The position numbers and the translations under genes are program-made. A stretch of DNA of 64,000 nt from the NCBI GenBank assembly GCA_963699175.1, contig OY969418.1, forward strand, positions 7,936,001 to 8,000,000, read 5' to 3'. Position 1 is the stretch's first letter; each line of letters opens with the position of its first letter. The DNA comes from JACPYM01 sp963699175 (GTDB taxonomy: Bacteria; Acidobacteriota; Blastocatellia; RBC074). The notes under the pieces are model-generated. The model did no database searches. It saw nothing but the letters and a program-made list of their open reading frames with translations, and was not told where the DNA came from. Shown here in pieces: positions 52,711-60,603 of the stretch.

Positions 52711-53154
52711 TTACTTAGCTTCGACGGCCAGCGGTTGCGGCTTCTGCGCGCCGTGTGGGTGTTCGGCGCCCGCATAGACCTTGAGCTTGCTGCTCATGGC
52801 GCGTCCTAGCTTGGTCTTGGGAAGCATGCCCTTGATCGCGTCTTCAACCATCTTCTCCGGACGGCGCGCCAAACGCTTGCGCGCGGTCTCGGATTTCAGC
52901 GCGCCAGGCCAGCCGGTGTGGTGATGATAGACCTTGTCGTCCAGCTTGTTGCCTTTGAGAACGATCTTGGCTGCGTTGATGACGATGACATGATCGCCCG
53001 TGTCTAGGAAGGGCGTGTAAGTAGGCTTATGTTTGCCCATCAAAACTTGTGCAACCTCGCTGGCCAACCGCCCGATAGTTTTCCCATCGGCGTCCACCAA
53101 GTGCCACTGACGATGTTGCTCCAAACCTTTGCCGCTTGGAAAGTAGGTGCTCAT
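52711..53154 (-). CDS. rplM: 50S ribosomal protein L13
   Basis: 147 residues from ATG 53154; the 34 codons of open frame upstream have no L13 homology. WHLVDADGKTIGRLASEVAQVLMGKHKPTYTPFLDTGDHVIVINA and YHHHTGWPGALKSETARKRLARRPEKMVEDAIKGMLPKTKLGRAM are diagnostic. The C-terminal tail HPHGAQKPQPL is typical. First gene of the L13-S9 unit; its promoter must be in the 313-base gap upstream. Confidence 0.97.
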   Translation of the reverse strand: MSTYFPSGKGLEQHRQWHLVDADGKTIGRLASEVAQVLMGKHKPTYTPFLDTGDHVIVINAAKIVLKGNKLDDKVYHHHTGWPGALKSETARKRLARRPEKMVEDAIKGMLPKTKLGRAMSSKLKVYAGAEHPHGAQKPQPLAVEAK

Positions 53155-53467
53155 AGATATGATCTCCGTAAAATATCGTGAAAAACGCGAACGGCAAGAA
53201 TAGGGGAAAGCGCCAAAGGGTGTCAAGCGCACAAGCAGGTTGGCTATCGTTTCCAACGATTTTACGATTTAGGAGAGGAAGGCCAGACTCGGCTGTAGAG
53301 CCATGTTTTAGCAACTGCCCAATCACAACCTGATGCCCACTCTGTTGGGCATCGTCTGCTTGGATGGCGCACCAAACTTTACTCGGCGGGCAATTTGAGA
53401 TAGAAACAATCGGCTTTGCCCATCACACACTTGGAGTACAACTAGGCGAGCGGAAGGATAATCACGT
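53155..53467. other. divergent non-coding region between rplM and a hydrolase gene
   Basis: 313 bases that must carry the rplM promoter on the minus strand. A small hairpin (gatgccca 53332-53339, tgggcatc 53346-53353) is present. No gene is seen; no promoter can be called with confidence. Confidence 0.5.
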
Positions 53468-54283
53468 ATGAGCCAAGAAGCTCAGCAAAACGACATAACG
53501 AAGAAAAGAGTAGTCTACCAACTCCCCGGCATGGAATCCGTGACAATTCGGCGGGACGTGGAATACCGACCGACCGACGCGGGCGCTCTGACGATGGACA
53601 TCTACTATCCGCCTGATTTTCAAAGTGGAGCGCGGATACCCGCTGTCGTCTTTGTGTCCGGCTATCCTGACCTAGGATTTCAGAAGATGCTCGGCTGCAA
53701 GCTCAAAGAGATGGAGTCGTATATCTCGTGGGGACAATTGACAGCGGCTTCGGGGTTGGTGGCGATCACCTACTCGACCAGTCAAGCACCGGCGGCGGAC
53801 GTTCAAGCATTGCTGCAACATCTTCGGCAAAACGCCGCCGGATTGGGGATTGATGAGAACAGAATCGGCGTGTGGGCCTGCTCTGGCAATGTGCCGAATG
53901 CCTTGTCGGTGCTGATGCAGGAGGCCAATGATTTTCTGAAGTGTGCCGTTCTGTGCTATGGGCTGATGCTAGACCTCGATAGCTCAACCAATGTCGCGCA
54001 GGCGGCGAAGATGTTTGGCTTCGCCAACCCGTGCGCGGGGAAATCAGTTGCCGATCTTTTACCTGGTCTGCCGCTGTTCATTGCGAAAGCAGGTCAAGAC
54101 AATCCTCAACTGAACGAAACGATTGACCGCTTCATGGCCCAGGCGTTGAGTTGCAATCTGCCTGTTACATTAACCAATCACCCAACTGCTCCGCACGCCT
54201 TTGACGTGATGCACGATAGCGAGACCTCGCGCGAGATTATCAGGCAGATACTGGCGTTTATGCAGTTTCATCTTTTGGAGTAG
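53468..54283 (+). CDS. alpha/beta hydrolase (dienelactone hydrolase-like)
   Basis: 271 residues, no signal peptide. Fold marks: LTMDIYYPPDF, PAVVFVSGYPDLGF (oxyanion region), then RIGVWACSGNVPNALSVLMQ as the nucleophile elbow, and NHPTAPHAFDV with the catalytic His. The elbow reads A-C-S-G-N, not the standard G-x-S-x-G; Ser remains a candidate and Cys stands beside it, as in dienelactone hydrolases where Cys is the nucleophile. The acid may be the Asp in KAGQDNPQ. It ends 13 bases before the methyltransferase gene, so the two are probably co-transcribed. The substrate is unknown. Confidence 0.75.
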   Translation: MSQEAQQNDITKKRVVYQLPGMESVTIRRDVEYRPTDAGALTMDIYYPPDFQSGARIPAVVFVSGYPDLGFQKMLGCKLKEMESYISWGQLTAASGLVAITYSTSQAPAADVQALLQHLRQNAAGLGIDENRIGVWACSGNVPNALSVLMQEANDFLKCAVLCYGLMLDLDSSTNVAQAAKMFGFANPCAGKSVADLLPGLPLFIAKAGQDNPQLNETIDRFMAQALSCNLPVTLTNHPTAPHAFDVMHDSETSREIIRQILAFMQFHLLE

Positions 54284-54296
54284 GAAGTAGTAAACA

Positions 54297-55688
54297 ATGT
54301 CGGTGAAATCGTTTGAGGAAGAACTGTCAACGTTCTCAGCCCGCATGAAAAGCGACTGGAACAGCCGGGCAAAAGAAGACGCGAAATGGTTCATCAATAC
54401 CGTTAGCCAGGGGCAAAGCGATGAAGAATTCTTTGAGACCGGTCGCCAGGAATTGCAGCGTTGGTGGCTGCCCGACTTCGAGGAGACTTTGCAAGGGCGC
54501 GAGTTGCGCAAGCTCCGCGTGCTGGAACTCGGCTGCGGCATCGGCAGAATGACTTGTCATCTGGCCGAGAACTTTGGGGAAGTCTGGGCTGCCGATGTCT
54601 CCGGCGAAATGATCGCGCAGGCGAGGAACCGCTTCGCGCAGCTTCAGAACGTCAAATGGGTAGAGATTGATGGCGTCAGCTTGGCCGACTTACCAGATAA
54701 CTACTTTGACCTGGCATTCTCTCTCTACGTTTTTCAGCACGTGCCGAGTAAACAGGTGATCACTACTGCCATAACCAACACTTACCGCAAGATCAAGCCC
54801 GGTGGCTTCCTCAAAGTTCATACGAACGGGCTGGTCAAAAAGGAGTACGAAGAGATTGAAAAAGATACGTGGAAAGGGGCGACTTTTTCCGAGCAAGAGA
54901 TTCGACAGTTGTCCGCAGAGCTTGGCGGGCAACTAATCAGCGTACTTGGCGGTGACACGCAGTACTGCTGGTCAACCATCAGAAAACCTGAGCTTGTGAC
55001 ATCTTCGTCACAAACGGATTTGGGTGCGCCGAAAATTGTAGCTGGCGGTTGGGCGGAAAATTTATCCATCACCGATGTGCCGGTTTCAGGCGATCAGGCA
55101 GCGCTGGGCTTAGTGCTCTCAGGTTTGAATAAAGAAGTAGCTGATTGTAACTCAGTGCGAGTCGTAATTGACGACGAACCATGCCTGCCTCATTACGTCG
55201 GAGCTATTCGCCAACGACACCAAGCTTTTGTCACGGGCCAGCTTCAAACTTCGGCACAAAACCTAAGCTACATCGAAGCGCACATCCCTGAAGGTTATGA
55301 AGCGAAACTTGTAAACGTATCTGTAGAAGTCTCAGGCAAACGGCTGCCGGATCAAATCCAAATCTCCCTTACGCGCGGAAGCCGGAAACGACCGAAGATT
55401 GTGACCGTCAGAAATGGCGCTGATTACGGGACGGACATCTACGCGAAAGGCGAAAAGTCTGTGCTCCACGTGTATGTGCACGACTTGGATGAGACGGCGA
55501 ATCCTGAGAATGTGCGGCTGCGCTTGAACGGCTTGGACATTAGGCCTGATTTTGCCGGGTTTGTTGCGCAGCACGACACCTGGCAAGTAAATGCACAATT
55601 ACCCTCAGCGGTAGAGCCTGGCAGCTATGAACTGAGGTTGGTCTTTCAGTCAGTTGAATCTGAGGCTGTACAGATTATTTTGCGGTGA
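54297..55688 (+). CDS. class I methyltransferase with C-terminal beta-domain extension
   Basis: 463 residues. N-terminal half: VLELGCGIGRMTCHLAENFGEVWAADVSGEMI (motifs I-II) and FDLAFSLYVFQHV with KPGGFLKVHTNG further on, a standard methyltransferase. Residues about 240-463 form an additional part that looks like two Ig/TIG-type beta domains (ENLSITDVPVSGDQAALGLVLSGL; LRLNGLDIRPDFAGFV ... SYELRLVFQSVESEAVQIIL). Such tails are unusual for this class and may bind a carbohydrate or target protein. It is likely co-transcribed with the hydrolase. The methyl acceptor is unknown. Confidence 0.75.
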   Translation: MSVKSFEEELSTFSARMKSDWNSRAKEDAKWFINTVSQGQSDEEFFETGRQELQRWWLPDFEETLQGRELRKLRVLELGCGIGRMTCHLAENFGEVWAADVSGEMIAQARNRFAQLQNVKWVEIDGVSLADLPDNYFDLAFSLYVFQHVPSKQVITTAITNTYRKIKPGGFLKVHTNGLVKKEYEEIEKDTWKGATFSEQEIRQLSAELGGQLISVLGGDTQYCWSTIRKPELVTSSSQTDLGAPKIVAGGWAENLSITDVPVSGDQAALGLVLSGLNKEVADCNSVRVVIDDEPCLPHYVGAIRQRHQAFVTGQLQTSAQNLSYIEAHIPEGYEAKLVNVSVEVSGKRLPDQIQISLTRGSRKRPKIVTVRNGADYGTDIYAKGEKSVLHVYVHDLDETANPENVRLRLNGLDIRPDFAGFVAQHDTWQVNAQLPSAVEPGSYELRLVFQSVESEAVQIILR

Positions 55689-55839
55689 GCGCGAAAATTC
55701 TGCTGCCTGGCCGATTGACCCACCTAAAAGAAACGCTTAGACTCCGCCTCCTGTAAGCTTTCTTCTTTCCTGCAAGCGGTTCTGGAAAGCTCACAACGTA
55801 ACTTCTAAATCACTCAATCGCAGTTCTGATTAGTGTTAG

Positions 55840-55886
55840 CCCAGGGCTTGATGCAGCCCTGGGGATGGAGTTTCTCCATCCCCAGG
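55840..55886 (+). promoter_or_regulatory. two mutually exclusive hairpins in a 5' leader
   Basis: Hairpin A: cccagggct/agccctggg (55840-55848, 55855-55863). Hairpin B: cctggggatggag/ctccatccccagg (55858-55870, 55874-55886, 3-nt loop). They share 55858-55863, so only one can form fully. They lie about 60 bases before the ATG of the next gene (55947) in the 258-base gap after 55688. It may be a switch-like leader or a dispersed palindromic repeat. Confidence 0.5.
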
Positions 55887-55946
55887 CCGCAGCTTGTCAG
55901 GCTCCGAATCCCATTACTGAACCACCTAGAAACCGAAGGGAGACTA

Positions 55947-57437
55947 ATGCGACTACTACATAAACACACAAGCATATTGCTGGCATTGATTGTTTTGGCG
56001 TTCTTCTCGCCTGCGACTTTGGCCCAGACCATTGGCTACACGGTGCGGTCTTTCGGCGATCAGTTCCTGTATCGCGTCAACCTTACCACTGGCGCGGCCA
56101 CTCCTGTCGGCGCCACGGGGCAGCGACTTGAATCTATTGCATTAAGTCCAACTGGGGTGCTTTTCGGAATTAATCCAGCCACCGATCAGTTGGTCACGAT
56201 CAACACGGCGACCGGGGCCGTAACCGCAGTCGGGCCGTTGGGCCTGGATGTAGGGGCCTCTATTGTGGGTTTGGCGTTTGACTGTGCCGGCAACTTCTTG
56301 ATGACGGCAAATGCGAATATTAACAACCAGGGCAATGTCTACCTGTTTCAGCTCAACCAGCAAACAGGTGCGGCAACGCTGATTGGTAGTGGTAATGCCC
56401 TAACCGGAATAGCTACTCGCGGCGGCGTCACTTATGGCTTGACTGCTATCGGCAATCAACTAGGGGTACTCACCACCAACCCAGTGGCATTTACCTCGAT
56501 TGGCTCTCTGGGAACCATTAGCGGCGTTTTCAATATTGGGCTTGATTTCGACGCCAATGGTACTCTCTTCGGGCTTACAGACGAGGGCCAGTCGAACCGA
56601 TTATTTACCGTCAACCTTACCACTGGCACGGCCACTGTGGTGGGGAACCTCACCGTCAACGGCACGCCGGCCGCCGGTTTTTCAGGGCTGGCCATCGCGC
56701 CCCCACAATGCCCGGTCGTCGGCGGATTGTCTACCGTCTCTGCCGCGAGCTTTCGCGCCGAAGTGGCGAGCAGCAGCATCGCCGCAGTTTTCGGCGCCAA
56801 TCTGGCTAACACCATCGCCACGCCCCCCTCCTCTCTGCCCACAACGCTCGCAGGCGTTACGGTGAAGGTCAAAGATAGCCTGGGCGTGGAGCGCGACGCA
56901 CAACTCTTTTTTGTTTCGCCCGGACAGATCAACTTGGCCTTCCCGGCGGACACGGCTGACGGCACGGCCACCGTCAGGGTGATCAACAATGGCGTCACAG
57001 CCGCCAGCGGGACGGTGGCAGTCACCAACGTCGCGCCGGGGCTGTTCGGCATGAACGGCACCGGGCAAGGAGTCGCAGCGGCAGTCCTGCTGCGCGTCAA
57101 GTCCGACGGCACTCAGATATACGAGCCCGTCGCGCGCTTCGACGCCGCTCAGAGCCGGTTTGTCGCCTTGCCGCTTGAACTAGGGCCGGAGACGGATCAA
57201 TTGTTCCTGGTGCTCTACGGCACGGGCTTGCGCGGGCGCAACCAGCCCACCGCGACCGGCACGACGATTGGAGGCGTGACGGCCGAAGTCACTTATTCCG
57301 GGCCGCAAGGTAGCCTCATCGGACTCGATCAAGTAAACGTGCGGCTACCGCGCAGCCTGGCCGGGCGCGGCGAGGTCAACATCCTTTACACGACGGATGG
57401 CAAGACGGCCAACGTCGTCACGGTCAGCGTCCGCTAA
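55947..57437 (+). CDS. secreted beta-propeller-like protein with TIGR03437 C-terminal domain
   Basis: 496 residues from ATG 55947 (GAAGGGAG upstream); the longer frame runs into the hairpin leader. Signal peptide SILLALIVLAFFSPATLAQ. Residues about 25-250 consist of repeated blocks such as LYRVNLTTGAATPVG, LVTINTATGAVTAVG, LFTVNLTTGTATVVG, each about 45-60 residues, as in DUF4394-type propellers. From about 266 the Solibacter-type TIGR03437 domain runs to the end (SSSIAAVFGANLANT, FVSPGQINLAFPADT, LFLVLYGTGLRGR, QVNVRLPRSLAGRGEVNI). It shares that domain with the protein at 39723-42605. A surface or outer-membrane role is likely; nothing catalytic is seen. Confidence 0.8.
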   Translation: MRLLHKHTSILLALIVLAFFSPATLAQTIGYTVRSFGDQFLYRVNLTTGAATPVGATGQRLESIALSPTGVLFGINPATDQLVTINTATGAVTAVGPLGLDVGASIVGLAFDCAGNFLMTANANINNQGNVYLFQLNQQTGAATLIGSGNALTGIATRGGVTYGLTAIGNQLGVLTTNPVAFTSIGSLGTISGVFNIGLDFDANGTLFGLTDEGQSNRLFTVNLTTGTATVVGNLTVNGTPAAGFSGLAIAPPQCPVVGGLSTVSAASFRAEVASSSIAAVFGANLANTIATPPSSLPTTLAGVTVKVKDSLGVERDAQLFFVSPGQINLAFPADTADGTATVRVINNGVTAASGTVAVTNVAPGLFGMNGTGQGVAAAVLLRVKSDGTQIYEPVARFDAAQSRFVALPLELGPETDQLFLVLYGTGLRGRNQPTATGTTIGGVTAEVTYSGPQGSLIGLDQVNVRLPRSLAGRGEVNILYTTDGKTANVVTVSVR

Positions 57438-57743
57438 ACCGATGGTTCGTGGTTTGAAAATGATGATGAATCGGTAGTAGCTCAAGGTGGTGAGTTTGGA
57501 GTACCGGCTGCAGCCGGCCGGGCTGGTCAACGAAAGCTGCGGGACTCCAAACCTTCTCTCCCGCTTGAGCCACTATTGACTAGGCGCTGGCGCGCGGCCA
57601 GAAAGGATCGTCTGTGATTTGTTTTTGCATTGGGTGGCAAGAATCTACATCTTCGAGCAGGTGCCTTTGAGAAAAGAAAGCGACCTTGCCCTACTCGTCT
57701 CAACCAAAAGATGTGAGGGCGCGACGTTTGAGCGAATCGTCAC
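57438..57743. other. non-coding region between convergent genes with a degraded palindrome
   Basis: 306 bases. gtttggagt (57494-57502) and actccaaac (57544-57552) form a 9-bp stem enclosing a ccggctgcagccgg palindrome, resembling a decayed form of the long intergenic inverted repeats found elsewhere in the window. It may terminate one or both convergent transcripts. No gene is seen. Confidence 0.5.
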
Positions 57744-60043
57744 TCATCTGAAATCCCTGATCAATGAAACGTCGCGAATAGAATAGCCGCGCGCCAGGAA
57801 AAGTCGGTGGACGTTGCGCGTGAAAGCGTAGTTATAAATCTCGCCGGAGTTGAAGTCGGTCAGCGCGTGCGGCGCACGACCATTCAAAGGTTGTAGCCAG
57901 AGATTATCGAAGGTCTTTCCCTTTACGATATAAACCAGCGCCTGCCCATCGGGCGTCCAACGGCAGCCAGTATCCAACTCCGCCGAATTGGGCGTCTCGA
58001 AGGTTTTGATTGGCGCGCCTCCGTTCGCTGAAATGACCGCCACCCGCCATCCGGAGACTTCCGGGTAGATATAAGAAATCCATTGTCCATCCGGTGAAAA
58101 ACGGGGCGTGTTGGCTTGATGATCAGTCAGGCTGACAGGCGCACCGCCTTCAGCCGGAATTTTCCAGAGCTTGAACTCGGCGATCTTGCCAAGCAGGCCG
58201 GATTTCGAAGTATAGATAATCCAACGTCCATCGGGTGAGCAATCAGAGTCAATTTCGCGACTCTCGCCGCTGGTCAATTGCCGCAGGTTGGCACCGTCGC
58301 GGTTGACACGGAAAAGATGGCTGTTCCCGGCGCGATTCGAGGCAAAGACAAAAAAACTACCATCCGGCGGCGCGGAAACCTCCTCCAGAAAAGGCGGGTC
58401 GGTCGTCAATTGTTGTTGCTGGCTGCCATCGTGGTTCATTCGCCACAGGTCAACGTGTTCGCCTGTCCGCGCGACGTAAACGATGCGCCCGTCGTCCAGG
58501 CTGACAATGCCCCCCGGCCTTCACCCGTACCGGTCGTTAATTGCGCGGCGCTGCGCGCATCGTAGCTCGTCTTTTTATCTTGCCCCCGCAGTTCGACCGA
58601 CCAGATTTGCGAGGTGCGATTGAAGGGAATGATCAGCATGGATTGGCCATCATTGGCCACACTGAGTGAACTGTGGTAATGGCGGTTGAGGTCGGTCGTG
58701 ATCCGGCGGATGGCTCCATCCGGTTGCGAGATGAACCAGACAGAATCGCGCGCTGTTGTTGCCCCCTCACCTTGTTTCGTGCCGACCATGACAATGCCAC
58801 GCCCATCCCGTAGCCAGACAATCCGCCCGCAGCTGTCCCACTGCTGAGTTGTCAGCATCCTTTGCGCACCGCTCTGCGCATTCACCCCAACAACTCGCCA
58901 CACATCGTCGCTGGTCTTAGTCAGACCGCTCAAAAACTGACAGGCGATCTCCTTGCCATCGGGCGACCAACTTGGGCCACTCACGCCAAATCGTTCCAGC
59001 CCGCTGCGCGTCAGCACAACCCGCTCATTGCCGCCCGTGAGATCCGCCAGAACGAGGCTGTTGCCTTCACTCGTCGCTTCCAGTTGGCCCGCCAGCCGGA
59101 TGAACGCCAAGCGCTGGCCATCGGGCGCAAAGACAACGGGCGAAACGATCCCTGTCAGCAATTTGGTCGCTGGCCCGCCCAATACCGGCACGCGATAAAG
59201 CGCGCCCTGCGGGTTGCTCCGACCAAGCGTCACGAAGTAGATGGCCTGGCCGTCAGGGGCAAAGGTCAGCCCCATGACGGGGTGCTCAACCTCTGGCACA
59301 AGCATTAAAGCTTGACCACCTGCCACTTGCCGCAGCCAAAGGCGTGCTGAGTCGCCGTCCTGCTCTGTGTAAGCGAAATACTTACCATCGGGCGAGAGCA
59401 CCGCATTGGGGATGTAACCACCATTGGTCAATCGCGCTACTTTGATCCCCTGCGACAAATCAGGCCGCCGCTCTTTCGACGGCCAGACCCGCAGCGTTAC
59501 CACAACGCCCAGCAGCAGCAAGGCGGCTAACCCCCATGCGCTTTTACGTCGCCAGGGCCTCAATGACAACTCTTTGTCGCGCTTCTCAACCGGCGATGGC
59601 AGCGATATTTGGCCATTCGGTGGAACGTCGGCGAGTGGCGGGATTATCGAAAGGACAGCCGGGGCACGCTGTTCAGTGGCAATCACCCGGAGCGCGTCAT
59701 TGTGCTGATCGGCAACAATCTCGGTCACGTGGGCGTTGAAACGGTAGCCGTGCCCGCGCACTGTCTCAATCAATTTACGTTCCGAGACATGCTCGCCGAG
59801 GGCCTTGCGCAGCGCGGAGATGGTTTTATCCAGATTGTTCTCTTCGACCATCGCACCGGCCCAAACGACCCGCAGCAACTCGTCTTTGGTCAGCAAGCGG
59901 CCGCTATTGCTGACCAGTACGACCAGCATCTCAAAGGCCTTTGGCGCGAGCGGAACTGTCGCCCCGTGATGCGCCAATATCCGCTCAGCCGGATCGAGCC
60001 GAAAGCCGCCGAATTCATACAAACGTCTGGCGGATTTAGACAT
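57744..60043 (-). pseudogene. winged-helix/TolB-propeller transcriptional regulator, split by a one-base frameshift
   Basis: Two minus-strand frames make one protein. The first (60043 to 58436) has an OmpR-type winged helix at about 8-100 (YEFGGFRLDPAERILAHHG, KTISALRKALGEHV, LIETVRGHGYRF), one membrane helix near 170-190 (AWGLAALLLLGVVVTLRVWP), then TolB-like repeats (SPDGKYFAY, APDGQAIYF). It goes out of frame at a run of six G (58510-58515) and ends 25 codons later. Adding one G restores EGRGGIVSLDDGRIVYVARTG and joins 58439-57744, which carries four further propeller blades. The repaired protein is 766 residues, a CadC-like one-component sensor family common in Acidobacteria. Either the gene is damaged, phase-variable, or the G run is a sequencing error. 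Confidence 0.85.
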
Positions 60044-60294
60044 AAGCACGTTCAGAAAACAGTCAGAAAACCTTCAGAGTAACTGAAGGACAACGAAGCC
60101 AACTTTCTGCATGTTCTTCTTGCATAAATCTGGAAACTATACCTAGAGAAACTCTACTTGTGGTCTGCCCACGCAGGTTCCGCTTTCGATTGGAGATATG
60201 ACAATGAATTACCTGAATAATAATGGTTAGGTGACCAAAGTGCCAATGCTATGCCAGTTGGCTGATCTTATGCCGCTTTCAGGAGGCCACTACT

Positions 60295-60471
60295 ATGCTC
60301 GGGAAAATCAGGTGTGCGCACCTCGTCGTGTGTTCTATCTTTCTGCTCTTGGCTGTCGGCTCTGGCCACGCGCAGTCGCCCGCCGTCCCGGCGGCGGCGA
60401 CCGCTGAGCGCGTGCGCTTTACTGCACCGAGTACCGTCCAACAGATTCGCCTCGAAGTCTACAACGCCTAA
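60295..60471 (+). pseudogene. truncated N-terminal copy related to the following secreted-protein gene
   Basis: 58 codons with AGGAGG at a good spacing and a full signal peptide (LVVCSIFLLLAVGSGHAQS). After it, ERVRFTAPSTVQQIRLEVYN resembles RQLVRFTTPSEAVEWHLVVT near the start of the 60604-62772 protein. The frame stops immediately afterwards. The next bases read in another frame as AEREKAQKEKQQKEQP, which could be the lost 3' end of a longer gene. It looks like an internally deleted duplicate, though a real 58-residue secreted peptide cannot be excluded. Confidence 0.5.
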
Positions 60472-60603
60472 AGCGGAACGCGAGAAAGCGCAAAAGGAGA
60501 AGCAGCAGAAAGAGCAACCGTAGTCCTGACTGCCACCGACGAATTGAGCCGAGAGTAGTACCGCTCAACACAGACAATATTCATTTCACCCGGAGAGATC
60601 ATC

